From: Hyphomonadaceae bacterium UKL13-1 | GTDB lineage: Bacteria > Pseudomonadota > Alphaproteobacteria > Caulobacterales > Aquidulcibacteraceae | Reading direction: 5' to 3' | DNA length: 64,000 nt | Assembly: GCA_001602435.1 (NCBI GenBank) | Contig: CP012156.1 | Location: 310,001 to 374,000 of the forward strand | Part shown: piece by piece, positions 16,279-24,700 of the stretch | Layout: the number at the start of each line of letters is the position of its first letter | Position numbering within the stretch: position 1 is the stretch's first letter | The notes under the pieces: model-generated | Told to the model about the DNA's origin: nothing | Seen by the model: the letters and a program-made list of their open reading frames with translations, nothing else | Databases searched by the model: none | Position numbers and translations under genes: made by a program

Positions 16279-17811
16279 CTAGCGGCGGCGCAGAGACCCC
16301 ATCAGGCCGCGCATCAATTCCCGCCCAATGGTAGAGCTTGCTTGGCGCACCATGGTCTTCATCGCCGTCTCGGCCAAGCTTTGCCGCGAGCGGCCAGAGC
16401 GACCACGTTGGGTGCCGAAAATCGCCCCCATGATCCCGCCATTATCTTGGGGTTCTTCCTCTTGCTGGGTGGGCTTGGAACGGGTTGGTTCTGGCTGTTC
16501 CATCTCGGCTTGCTGGGCTTCAAGTTCAGCGGCCTTGCGTTCGAGGATTTCAAACGCGCTTTCACGGTCCACCACAGCATCATAGCGCGGGCCGATGGGG
16601 CTGGCTGAAATCACGCGGGCGCGTGCTTCGGGCGAGCAAGGGCCAACTTGGCTTAAGGGTGGGCGGATAAAGGTGCGCTCCACCATCGTGGGGATACCTT
16701 TGGCGTCGAGAGTGGAGACCAAAGCTTCACCTACGCCCAAGGCCGTAATCATATCTTCTGTCTTAAAGCCTGGGTTAGGCCGGAAGCTTTCGGCGGCAAT
16801 GCGCACCGCTTTGGTTTCGCTTGGCGTATAAGCGCGCAACGCGTGCTGAACCCGGTTGCCCAATTGCGCCAACACGGTCTCGGGAATGTCTTGCGGATTC
16901 TGGGTGACGAAATAAATGCCAACCCCCTTAGAGCGGATCAGGCGCACCACCTGCTCAATGGTATTGAGCAACGCCTTTGGCGCGTCGCGGAACAGCAAAT
17001 GGGCTTCATCGAAGAAAAACACCATTTTCGGCCGATCCATATCGCCGACTTCCGGCAATTGCTCGAACAATTCTGACAGCATCCAGAGCAGGAAGGTCGA
17101 ATAGAGTGTCGGGCTCTGGACCAGACGGTCTGCCGCCAGAATGTTGACGATGCCTTTGCCGGACAGGTCAGTCCGCATGAAGTCGCGCAGATCAAGGGCT
17201 GGTTCGCCGAAGAAGCCATCAGCCCCGGCTTGATCCAATTGCATGATTTTGCGCTGAAGCGCGGCAATCGATTGAGGGGTGACAAGGCCGTATTTCTTCG
17301 AAACAACGCTGTCATTTTCGGCCATATAGTCGAGAATGGCCTTGAGGTCCTTCATGTCTAAGAGGAACAGGCCCTCTTCATCGGCCATTTTGAAGGCGAC
17401 CGCCAAAGCGCCTTCCTGTGCATCGCTGACTTCCATCAAGCGGGCGAGCAGAGTGGGGCCCATTTCCGTAATCGTGGTACGAATGGGATGGCCCTTTTGG
17501 CCATAAAGGTCCCAATATACGACAGGGGTCGACTCGCTTTTATAGTCGGTCAGACCAATCTGTTCGGCGCGCGCTTTGAAGGGGGGCGAGGGTTCCCACG
17601 ATTGGCTCATGCCCGAGAGGTCACCTTTGATGTCGGCCGCGAAGACCGGTACACCCGCGCGCGAAAATCCTTCGGCGAGGACTTGCAGCGTTACGGTTTT
17701 GCCCGTGCCGGTCGCACCGGCGACCAAGCCATGACGGTTGGCCCGCTTCAACAAAAGCTCAATAGAGGCAAGCGGCTCGCCACCGGCGCCGATCAGAATG
17801 GACTCACTCAT
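16279..17811 (-). CDS. HerA/YjgR-like P-loop ATPase (DUF853)
   Basis: A 510-residue protein of the helicase HerA-like C-terminal family (DUF853, E. coli YjgR type). Walker A is GATGTGKT at about residue 33 and Walker B is MVFFFDEAHLLF near 250. An FVTQNPQDIPETVLAQLGNR segment, found throughout this family, follows. The C-terminal tail (from about residue 425) is rich in Glu, Gln and Pro and is probably disordered. These are thought to be ATP-driven motor proteins, perhaps acting on DNA or proteins, but the role is not settled. It appears monocistronic. The start ATG at 17811 gives the family N-terminus. Confidence 0.93.
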   Translation of the reverse strand: MSESILIGAGGEPLASIELLLKRANRHGLVAGATGTGKTVTLQVLAEGFSRAGVPVFAADIKGDLSGMSQSWEPSPPFKARAEQIGLTDYKSESTPVVYWDLYGQKGHPIRTTITEMGPTLLARLMEVSDAQEGALAVAFKMADEEGLFLLDMKDLKAILDYMAENDSVVSKKYGLVTPQSIAALQRKIMQLDQAGADGFFGEPALDLRDFMRTDLSGKGIVNILAADRLVQSPTLYSTFLLWMLSELFEQLPEVGDMDRPKMVFFFDEAHLLFRDAPKALLNTIEQVVRLIRSKGVGIYFVTQNPQDIPETVLAQLGNRVQHALRAYTPSETKAVRIAAESFRPNPGFKTEDMITALGVGEALVSTLDAKGIPTMVERTFIRPPLSQVGPCSPEARARVISASPIGPRYDAVVDRESAFEILERKAAELEAQQAEMEQPEPTRSKPTQQEEEPQDNGGIMGAIFGTQRGRSGRSRQSLAETAMKTMVRQASSTIGRELMRGLMGSLRRR

Positions 17812-17902
17812 GGGTTACACCAAATCCTTCTAAATGCTCGAGAAAAGGCCTGACTTCACCTTATTGCGGTCCGACAAACTTGTTAAGGGCAGGGGCGGGA
17901 TT

Positions 17903-19384
17903 TTAACCCGTCACCAAGGGTCCAATCAGGCCAACAGCGGCAGCAATGGTCAGAACTCCGAACAGATTCAACGCAAAACCAATGCGCAGCATCTCAGCCT
18001 GTTTGGGCGCTCCGGTTGCATAAGCGATGGCATTGGCGGCGGTCGCAATCGGCAACATGAAGCCAAAGCTGGCAGCAAAGGTCGCCGACGCCCCAATCAA
18101 AAAGGCATCGCCACCAGAACCTGCGACCATCGCCGTTAGAACCGGTAACATGGCTGTCAGCGTCGCGACATTAGAGGCAAGTTCAGACAAGAAGACCGTC
18201 GCGGCCACGAGGATCAAAACAACGAGCAGGATGGGCAAAGTCCCAATGCCGGCCATATGGCCACCGATAAAGGTCGACAGGCCGGTTGCTTCCAGAGCTG
18301 CCGCCATCGACAGGCCACCGCCGAACAGGATGGCAATGCCCCAAGGGATGCGCTCGGCCACGTCCCAGCCGAGCAAGGCCTTGTTCGGGTCAGCTTTGTC
18401 CCCTGCGGGCACAACAAACAAAGCAACAGCCCCCAGAATGGCGATCACCATATCGGTCAAGCCTTGCAGGCCGGGCAATTTGCTCAAGGGCTCGCGAAGG
18501 ATCCAAGCCAGTGCCACGCTGAGGAAGATAACCATCACGCGCGCTTCTTTCTGGCTCATCGGGCCTAAAGCGCGGGCCTCTGCTGCGATGACTTCGTGGG
18601 CTGTGTCATCGCCCAAATGGGCGGGCAGGCGATAGGCGATCTTGGTCAAGATCAACCAAGCCAGTGGCACCATGACCAAAATGATCGCGCCGCCAATGGC
18701 CATCCATTCGGGGAAGCTTAACCCCACCCCATTGGCGTCCAACCACTTGGCCCCGATCAGATTGGTGGGCGAGCCGATGGGTGTGCCCACCCCGCCAATG
18801 GACGCGCAATAGGCCACACCTAACACACAGGCCGCAATCAGCTTTCGGCGGTCAGGGCCGGCCGGTGCCGCAGCGGTGCACACTGCCAGCGCAATTGGCG
18901 TCATCATCAAAGCGGTGGCAGTGTTGGAGATCCACATGGACAGCAAAGTCGTCGCGATCATAAAGCCACCGACTATGGCAGCGGGGCTAGACCCCACAGC
19001 GGCGAGCACATGGATAGCGATGCGGCGATGCAGGCCGGATTGTTCAATGGCAGCAGCAATCATAAAGCCGCCAATGAACAAAAAGATGATCGGGTCGGCA
19101 TAAGGTGCCGCAGCATCAACCGGCTTTAACACCCCCAACAAGGGCAGCATACCCAGCGGCAATAAAGCGGTGGCGGCTACGGGGATCGCCTCACTCACCC
19201 ACCAAATGATCATTAAGGCCAACAGGCTGAGGGCTTTCCAAGCTTTGGGGTCCAGGCCCTCGGGCGCGCCCATCCACAACATGATCCCAGCAACCACCAG
19301 CCCCAAGACAAAGCCAATCTTTTGGCCGAGGCCAGAAGTGCCATGGCCTTCTTCGAAATCTGTCTCATGGACTGGCTGTGGCAT
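17903..19384 (-). CDS. SLC13/DASS family sodium:anion symporter
   Basis: A 493-residue inner-membrane protein with about a dozen hydrophobic segments. The two Ser-Asn-Thr sodium/substrate motifs typical of divalent anion:Na+ symporters appear: SNTATALMMTPIALA at about residue 153 and the GTPIGSPTNLIGA hairpin motif at about 217; a GASATFAASFGFMLP repeat lies near the C-terminus. Likely substrates are dicarboxylates, citrate or sulfate; the sequence alone does not decide. The soluble N-terminal tail of about 25 residues is acidic. It is divergent from pgi, with 89 bases between the starts. Confidence 0.92.
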   Translation of the reverse strand: MPQPVHETDFEEGHGTSGLGQKIGFVLGLVVAGIMLWMGAPEGLDPKAWKALSLLALMIIWWVSEAIPVAATALLPLGMLPLLGVLKPVDAAAPYADPIIFLFIGGFMIAAAIEQSGLHRRIAIHVLAAVGSSPAAIVGGFMIATTLLSMWISNTATALMMTPIALAVCTAAAPAGPDRRKLIAACVLGVAYCASIGGVGTPIGSPTNLIGAKWLDANGVGLSFPEWMAIGGAIILVMVPLAWLILTKIAYRLPAHLGDDTAHEVIAAEARALGPMSQKEARVMVIFLSVALAWILREPLSKLPGLQGLTDMVIAILGAVALFVVPAGDKADPNKALLGWDVAERIPWGIAILFGGGLSMAAALEATGLSTFIGGHMAGIGTLPILLVVLILVAATVFLSELASNVATLTAMLPVLTAMVAGSGGDAFLIGASATFAASFGFMLPIATAANAIAYATGAPKQAEMLRIGFALNLFGVLTIAAAVGLIGPLVTG

Positions 19385-19473
19385 TAGGCTTCCTCAAATT
19401 GGTCACGCGATGTGACTGATAGTCAGGGTCTTAAGGCCTCGACAAGTGCGGGCGGTCTTGGCAGAGGTGAGCC

Positions 19474-21078
19474 ATGACCCACATTGATTTGATCGCCCGC
19501 GGCCAGTCGGCAGCCTCCGCCTCCTTATCCACCCTTTTGCTCGATCAAGCGCGTCACAAACGCTTGAACTTTCAGGCCGGTGGCCTGTCCTTTGATTTTT
19601 CTCGCGCCCTTCTGAGCCAAGCTGACTTGGACGCCCTTCTGCTCCATGCCCAAGAAAGCGGGCTTGAACAAGCACGATCCGATCTTTTTGCCGGGAAAGC
19701 AATCAATGTGACCGAGGATCGTGCGGTCATGCACATGGCGCTGCGTCAGCCCGAGCGTGACTTTATGGCCAAGGGCGAAGCGATCAGCGCCGCAGTGCGC
19801 GCGGGTCGGGCCGCCGCAACAACCTTTGCGCACGGTGTTCGCGATGGGTCGATTGCGGCTTCCGATGGTCGGCCATTCAAGTCCATCGTCCATATTGGCA
19901 TTGGCGGGTCCGACCTTGGACCGCGCCTCGTCTATGAAGCCTTGGCTCCGACGGCGGGAAGCGACATCACATTGCGCTTTGCCGCCAATATCGAGCCCGG
20001 CGAATTGGCCGCAGCCCTTGTCGGTCTTGATCCGCGCGAGACCTTGATCCTGTGCGTGTCCAAAACCTTCACGACGTTGGAGACTTTGGAAAATCTCAAA
20101 GCTGCACGCGCTTGGCTACAGGCCACGATTGGTCCAGACGATAGCGCCCATTTGGTCGCGATCAGTGCCGCACCGGAAAAGACCAAAGCGGCAGGCTTTA
20201 GGCCGGACCGCGTGTTTGACTTCAAAGAATGGGTAGGCGGTCGGTTTTCACTATGGTCCGCGGTGGGTCTGTCGTGTGAAATCGCTTTGGGGCCTGAAGT
20301 CGTGGCCGAGATGCACGCCGGTGCTGCGGCGATGGACAATCTATTTGAGGCATTGCCGCTGGCAGAAAATCCGGTTGTCATCGCCAGTCTGATCGGCTGG
20401 TGGAATCGCACGTGCCTGCAGTTCAAAAGCCGCGCCGTCATCCCTTATGCCAAGCGCTTGCGCCTGTTGCCGCAATTCCTGCAGCAATTAGAGATGGAGT
20501 CGAACGGCAAGTCGGTCGATCTGAGTGGACACAGTGTCGAAACGTCAGGCCCCGTCGTTTGGGGCGCAGAAGGCACCAATGCCCAACATGCTTTCTTCCA
20601 GCACCTCCACCAGAGCCCGGATGTAACCCCGGTTGAGTTCCTAGCCGTCGCCCAAGACGATGAGGACGCCCCTGTCCGCACGCGTATGACTTTGGCCAAT
20701 GTCTTAGCCCAAGCCGAAGCCTTGACCCATGGCAAGAGCTTGGCATCGGTGACGGAGACCATGCAAGCCGCTGGTGCGAGCGCCGACCAGATTGCCGCTA
20801 TCGCGCCACACCGCGTGTTCAAAGGTAATCGCCCGTCCAGTTTTGTGCTGATGGACCGTCTAAGCCCGGCCAATTTCGGCGCTTATCTGGCTTTTTGTGA
20901 GCATCGCACCTTTGTTGAAGGCAAGCTGTGGGGCGTTAATTCCTTTGACCAATGGGGCGTGGAGCTTGGCAAAGTGATTGCGAGCGAGATCGATCTTGAC
21001 CTGCAAAATGGACCAAGTGATCGGCGCGATCCATCCAGTGTGGCGATGATTGAGAAGATCCGCGCCTTGCGGGCTTAA
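19474..21078 (+). CDS. pgi: Glucose-6-phosphate isomerase
   Basis: Pgi interconverts glucose 6-phosphate and fructose 6-phosphate. The 534-residue protein shows the sugar-phosphate site HIGIGGSDLGPRLVYEAL at about residue 140, and SKTFTTLET. Family segments FDFKEWVGGRFSLWSAVGL and QQLEMESNGKSVD are present, with the catalytic Glu in the latter. NSFDQWGVELGK, close to the end, carries a conserved lysine. The start at 19474 is followed by the expected N-terminal helix. Its stop overlaps the stop of the convergent deacetylase by 4 bases. Confidence 0.97.
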   Translation: MTHIDLIARGQSAASASLSTLLLDQARHKRLNFQAGGLSFDFSRALLSQADLDALLLHAQESGLEQARSDLFAGKAINVTEDRAVMHMALRQPERDFMAKGEAISAAVRAGRAAATTFAHGVRDGSIAASDGRPFKSIVHIGIGGSDLGPRLVYEALAPTAGSDITLRFAANIEPGELAAALVGLDPRETLILCVSKTFTTLETLENLKAARAWLQATIGPDDSAHLVAISAAPEKTKAAGFRPDRVFDFKEWVGGRFSLWSAVGLSCEIALGPEVVAEMHAGAAAMDNLFEALPLAENPVVIASLIGWWNRTCLQFKSRAVIPYAKRLRLLPQFLQQLEMESNGKSVDLSGHSVETSGPVVWGAEGTNAQHAFFQHLHQSPDVTPVEFLAVAQDDEDAPVRTRMTLANVLAQAEALTHGKSLASVTETMQAAGASADQIAAIAPHRVFKGNRPSSFVLMDRLSPANFGAYLAFCEHRTFVEGKLWGVNSFDQWGVELGKVIASEIDLDLQNGPSDRRDPSSVAMIEKIRALRA

Positions 21079-21821
21079 CCAAACATCACTTTGGCGGCAG
21101 CGGCCTTCACGGGCAGGGTTTCAATGCCTGAGTCCTTGAGGGTCGTGATCACGTCCTCAAGATTTTGTGGCGTGCAGCCATAGTCAGAAGGGTCTGGCCC
21201 CACGTCATGGGTGAAGAAAATGATCCACGCATGGCGCGCTTTGGCTTCGGCGACGAGGTCGCGGACTTGGCCGATATCATGCTGACGTCTTTCAATCCCG
21301 ATGGCGCGCAATTCTGAGAAGTCGACCCGACCCGTATTCAGACCGCGATACACGCCCCGACAGGTGAAGAATTGGCGCGCATAATAGGCTTTGGCGGCCA
21401 AACTAACGGCGCCATAGGGATAGGCAAAGCTGGTCATCATCACATCGCCCAGCGTTTTGCGCATAAAGTCGGCATTGGCTTTCCGATCTTGATCGCGGCC
21501 GACGTCTGTTAGCTTGGTGACAAAGGGGTGGGCATAGGTATGGCAGGCGATTTCGTGTCCGGCTTGATGGAGCGCCAGAAGATCGTGGCTTTCATGCTGG
21601 GCGCGGTCTTCAAACGTCTGGCCGGTATGGCCGCCGCACACGTAAAACGTGCCCTGAATGTGGGCACGCTCCAGAATGGGAGCACCGACCCGTGCCGCCG
21701 AAAACGGAATATCGTCAAAGCTGATCGAGGCGACCGCTTCGGTGAGGCGCGATTGGATCGGGTTTAAAGGGATCGCCCGTGTGATGGCCCCTTCAATGCG
21801 CGTGAGAAGTCCAGTCGCCAT
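21075..21821 (-). CDS. Polysaccharide deacetylase family protein (NodB homology)
   Basis: A 248-residue carbohydrate esterase 4-type protein. The NodB motif 1 reads ISFDDIPFSA (catalytic and metal Asp pair), motif 2 is HEIACHTYAHPF with the two metal His, and the later FFTHDVGPDPSDYG supplies the acidic/His end. The lack of an obvious signal peptide suggests a cytoplasmic location. It lies 3 bases downstream of the HAD-IIIC gene on the same strand, so the two are probably cotranscribed and may modify the same surface glycan. The substrate is unknown. Confidence 0.88.
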   Translation of the reverse strand: MATGLLTRIEGAITRAIPLNPIQSRLTEAVASISFDDIPFSAARVGAPILERAHIQGTFYVCGGHTGQTFEDRAQHESHDLLALHQAGHEIACHTYAHPFVTKLTDVGRDQDRKANADFMRKTLGDVMMTSFAYPYGAVSLAAKAYYARQFFTCRGVYRGLNTGRVDFSELRAIGIERRQHDIGQVRDLVAEAKARHAWIIFFTHDVGPDPSDYGCTPQNLEDVITTLKDSGIETLPVKAAAAKVMFG

Positions 21822-21824
21822 GAA

Positions 21825-23519
21825 TTAAACAGCCTCAGAAGTAAGTGCGGCACTGGGTTTGGCCAAGGTTGCCTCAATGCGCACAATATCATGCCCGTCA
21901 AAACTTGCGGGCAGTGGGCAGGCGAGGTTGCCGTGGGTGTCGTCAGTCGGGCTCAAGGTAAAGCCTAAGTTTTGAAACAGCTCTAGGGCCGGGCCATTGC
22001 GGGCCGCTTTCTGGTAAGAGATGGTCATCTCGTGCGCACCTGCCGCTTCACACCGTGCCGCCAGCCACGCAAAAAAGGCCGCTTCAACGCGCTTGCGCTG
22101 TACGCGGCAACTCATGAAGAAGTCCCGGATATGGCCAGTCTTTGGGTCGCCATAGGCAAAGCCGATCAGGCCATAATCGCCAAACCGGTCGGCACAGCGC
22201 AGGGTCCACGCCTCACCTCCATTTGCGTCTGACAGCATGGCCTCGACATCGCCGCGGCTATAACGTGTGGCGGCAATATTGAGTTGGTTGGTCCGCTGCG
22301 ACAATTCATAGACGCGTTCTGCATCGCTGGCCGAAAGCGGCGCGAGCGTCAGCACCAGATCGCAACTGCGTAGGAATTGGTCCATATCACCAGCCGCAGA
22401 CTCCGCAGCCAGAGCGCGCGCGGCTTCCACCGCATAAAGTGCGCGGCGGCCCTTGCTTTCGGGCGTCACGGGCACGTCAAATTGCGGACGATCCAAGAGG
22501 GTGAGCGCTTCGGTATCGGCCAGCACAGTTACCGCCTTGTGGGCTTCGCCCACTTCGCCGCGCTCAAACGGCTGATCATCGATGAAGACAAAGGAATCGA
22601 GGCCCAGATTGAGGGTTTCGGCTATCCGGGCCAAGGCCGCGCTTTTGGGGCCCCAACTGATCTGTGGGGCGAGCATGTAGTCGAGAAGGCCATGATGGGC
22701 GAGGGCGGCCACCGCCTCATCATGGTTATTCTTGCTGGCAACCGATTGGAGGATCCCGCGCGCATCGAGGGCTTCAATCATCTCGTGAATGCCCGGCTTC
22801 ACCACCACGCCCTCTGGCCCATCTTCGACCAGAATGCCGTCCCAGATCGTATGATCGAGGTCCCAGATCACGACTTTGGCTTTGGCAGCGGGCGTGCTGG
22901 GGGCAGAGGGAGGTGCGATTGATTGGGCCGCCTTGGCCCAAGTCACAAAATCACACAGGCCGAACAGCACTTCCAGACCTTCGGCTTCGCCGACAGGCTC
23001 GATCTGAACGAGATAATCTTGGGCGAGGTCGATGGTGCGCGCAATATCTGCGACCGGGATCGAGACGCGAGTCCAGTCTGCGTTCAACGAAAACTGGCTC
23101 TGAAACAAAGCGGAGCTGGCCTTGTCGACCGGGACAAAGGTCAGGGTGAAAGAGATCGTCTCGGCAGAAAGGGCGGCACCCTCGATCATAAACGCGTCGA
23201 ATTCGCCGGGCGCTTTTTGTCCTAACGCCTGATGCTTGGCGGTGCGTGCGCGGGCTTCGCGCCGGGCCAAGAAAGCCAAGCCAAGGCCGAGAGCCGGTTG
23301 CAGCGCTTGTTCTAGATTTGCCGCGTCTGCTTTTTCGAGCGCGCCAACCGGCCCGCGTCCTTCCAGCTTGCCCCAGCGGCGGAAAGCGATCCGGGTTAAG
23401 GGGTTTTGTTGGCTGACCCGGTATCGATGGTTTCCATGCCATGGGCAAAGCGGCGGCAATGGCCATCTGGGCGTGGGGTATAGAAGCTGCAGGCGGTATA
23501 GCAGGTGGGCGCGGCACAT
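21825..23519 (-). CDS. HAD-IIIC family phosphatase / FkbH-like protein, C-terminal part of an apparently frameshifted gene
   Basis: From about 23410 down, this frame encodes an FkbH-like protein. It starts NPLTRIAFRRWGKLEGRG and continues through a spacer domain. The HAD-IIIC catalytic motif DLDHTIWDG is at about residue 220 of the open frame, with SKNNHDEAVA and the FIDDQPFERGEV acid motif following. A GNAT-like C-terminal segment ends the protein (SQRTNQLNIAATRYS, MTISYQKAARNGPALE). FkbH-type enzymes load glyceryl-phosphate groups onto carrier proteins or act on surface-polymer precursors. The first 35 or so residues of the open frame (23519 to about 23415) are a shadow of the preceding Cys-rich coding frame and lack any conserved pattern. 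I infer that this and the next feature are one gene, broken by a single-base loss near 23399-23406. No convincing start codon exists at the junction. Confidence 0.8.
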   Translation of the reverse strand: MCRAHLLYRLQLLYPTPRWPLPPLCPWHGNHRYRVSQQNPLTRIAFRRWGKLEGRGPVGALEKADAANLEQALQPALGLGLAFLARREARARTAKHQALGQKAPGEFDAFMIEGAALSAETISFTLTFVPVDKASSALFQSQFSLNADWTRVSIPVADIARTIDLAQDYLVQIEPVGEAEGLEVLFGLCDFVTWAKAAQSIAPPSAPSTPAAKAKVVIWDLDHTIWDGILVEDGPEGVVVKPGIHEMIEALDARGILQSVASKNNHDEAVAALAHHGLLDYMLAPQISWGPKSAALARIAETLNLGLDSFVFIDDQPFERGEVGEAHKAVTVLADTEALTLLDRPQFDVPVTPESKGRRALYAVEAARALAAESAAGDMDQFLRSCDLVLTLAPLSASDAERVYELSQRTNQLNIAATRYSRGDVEAMLSDANGGEAWTLRCADRFGDYGLIGFAYGDPKTGHIRDFFMSCRVQRKRVEAAFFAWLAARCEAAGAHEMTISYQKAARNGPALELFQNLGFTLSPTDDTHGNLACPLPASFDGHDIVRIEATLAKPSAALTSEAV

Positions 23520-23653
23520 TCAGAGCAATGTTCGCCCCACACGATCATGCTGCGGTCTTGGATCAAATCGAAGGTGGTCGCGCGGGCGTCGGCCATAGCT
23601 TCAGGCAGCCGCATTCGGGCCTGAGCACTATCCAACGCCACCGTCTCTTTCAT
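23396..23653 (-). CDS. Cys-rich N-terminal part of the HAD-IIIC/FkbH-like protein (frameshift fragment)
   Basis: Starting at the ATG at 23653 (AAAGGGG lies upstream), this 85-residue frame reads MKETVALDSAQARMRLPEAM and then WGEHCSECAAPTCYTACSFY. A PRPDGHCRRFAHGM segment follows: five Cys in about 25 residues, suggesting a metal or Fe-S site. The frame closes with a TAA at 23396-23398. The next frame continues with NPLTRIAFRRWGKLEG, which I recognise as the usual continuation in this family. Adding one base to the A4-C4 run joins the two without loss. The frame can be extended upstream to 23791, but that part covers the divergent promoter region. Either the gene is inactivated, or the break is a sequencing error or a recoding site. 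Confidence 0.6.
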   Translation of the reverse strand: MKETVALDSAQARMRLPEAMADARATTFDLIQDRSMIVWGEHCSECAAPTCYTACSFYTPRPDGHCRRFAHGMETIDTGSANKTP

Positions 23654-23795
23654 CACCAAACCCCTTTGTAAGTCGTCTATCAGCTTGGCCTTAAAAAACC
23701 ATTTTCCGCCCCAGTTCCGCACTGCCTGCAACAGGGCATGCATTTTGACTTCATATGTGCTAGGGAAGGCTTCAAGTTTCTGAAAGGCCAAGACC

Positions 23796-24164
23796 CTGTC
23801 GTCCGAACTAAGTGATACTCAAAATCCTGATCTGAAAGACATCATCCTCGCATCTTTGGATGGCGACCAAGCAGAAGATGTGTTGTGCATTGATTTAACA
23901 GGCAAAAGCTCCATCGCAGACGCGATTATCGTCGCCTCTGGCCGTTCGCAGCGCCATGTCGCCGCGATCGCAGACCATATTGTGCGCAAGCTGAAAGATG
24001 CGGGCGTTGGCAAGGCGCGCGTTGAAGGTCTGCCCAATGCCGACTGGGTGTTGATTGATGCTGGCGATATCGTCGCCCACATCTTCCGGCCCGAAGTGCG
24101 GGCCTTTTATGCGATTGAGCGTATTTGGACCGGGGAAACCCGCCACGCGGCAGGTGCTGCTTGA
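23796..24164 (+). CDS. rsfS: Ribosome silencing factor RsfS
   Basis: RsfS binds ribosomal protein uL14 and blocks joining of the subunits during starvation. The core GKSSIADAIIVASGRSQRHVAAIA is diagnostic and is followed by the VEGLPNADWVLIDAGDIVAHIF segment, split here by the reader at residue 20. No ATG or GTG precedes the conserved first helix (DLKDIILASLDGDQAEDV). A TTG at 23856 would cut through that helix. The CTG at 23796 has AAAGG at 23783-23787, 8 bases upstream, and gives a 122-residue protein, so I propose this rare start. The stop overlaps rlmH as TTGA. The order rsfS-rlmH-envC-ctpA is the conserved alphaproteobacterial block; nadD and proA are absent upstream. Confidence 0.88.
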   Translation: MSSELSDTQNPDLKDIILASLDGDQAEDVLCIDLTGKSSIADAIIVASGRSQRHVAAIADHIVRKLKDAGVGKARVEGLPNADWVLIDAGDIVAHIFRPEVRAFYAIERIWTGETRHAAGAA

Positions 24165-24637
24165 ATGTGACTTTGGCTGCCATTGGGCGGCTTAAGGCAC
24201 AAGAACCCGAACAAGCGATGACGTTGGACTGGCTCGGCCGTGCCGATGCCATGGGTAAGCCGTTGGGCATCAAATCCGTTCGCTTGGTTGAGATCGACCC
24301 GCGTCTGCGCGAGCCTGACCGTGACAAAGAGGCTGCGGCCTTGTTGGCGGCGATTGAGACAGGCAGTTTCATCATCGCGCTGGATGAACGCGGCGAAGCG
24401 CCGGGCTCCGTCGGCTTTGCCAATCGCTTGGCCAGCCTGCGCGATCAAGGCCAACGCCACATTGTGTTGGCCATTGGTGGACCTGATGGACACGGCAAAG
24501 CCCTGACCGAAGCTGCCTCGATGAAGCTGGCCTTTGGCTCTTGGACTTGGCCACACAAGCTCGTGCGGGCCATGGCGGCAGAGCAGATTTATCGCGCTGT
24601 CTCGATCCTTGCAGGGACGCCGTATCACCGCGTCTAG
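24161..24637 (+). CDS. rlmH: 23S rRNA (pseudouridine(1915)-N(3))-methyltransferase
   Basis: RlmH methylates pseudouridine 1915 in helix 69 of the assembled ribosome. The 158-residue protein ends with the SPOUT-fold knot signature: IVLAIGGPDGHG, LAFGSWTWPHKLVRAMAAEQ and a C-terminal YRAVSILAGTPYHR, all diagnostic. The TTG at 24161 overlaps the rsfS stop (TTGA) and gives the usual N-terminus MNVTLAAIGRLKA; a longer frame from 24125 adds no conserved residues. Confidence 0.95.
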   Translation: MNVTLAAIGRLKAQEPEQAMTLDWLGRADAMGKPLGIKSVRLVEIDPRLREPDRDKEAAALLAAIETGSFIIALDERGEAPGSVGFANRLASLRDQGQRHIVLAIGGPDGHGKALTEAASMKLAFGSWTWPHKLVRAMAAEQIYRAVSILAGTPYHRV

Positions 24638-24700
24638 AGCCCAAAGCGGCCCTGTAACGCTGAGGTGACCGCCGCCCCAAATCTGGCTATCTCTGCAGGC

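Noticed and set aside
23520..23791. ATG at 23519 as an independent start for the HAD-IIIC protein
   Set aside because: The first 35 residues from it are a shadow of the Cys-rich frame and show no family similarity; a frameshift explains the data better.
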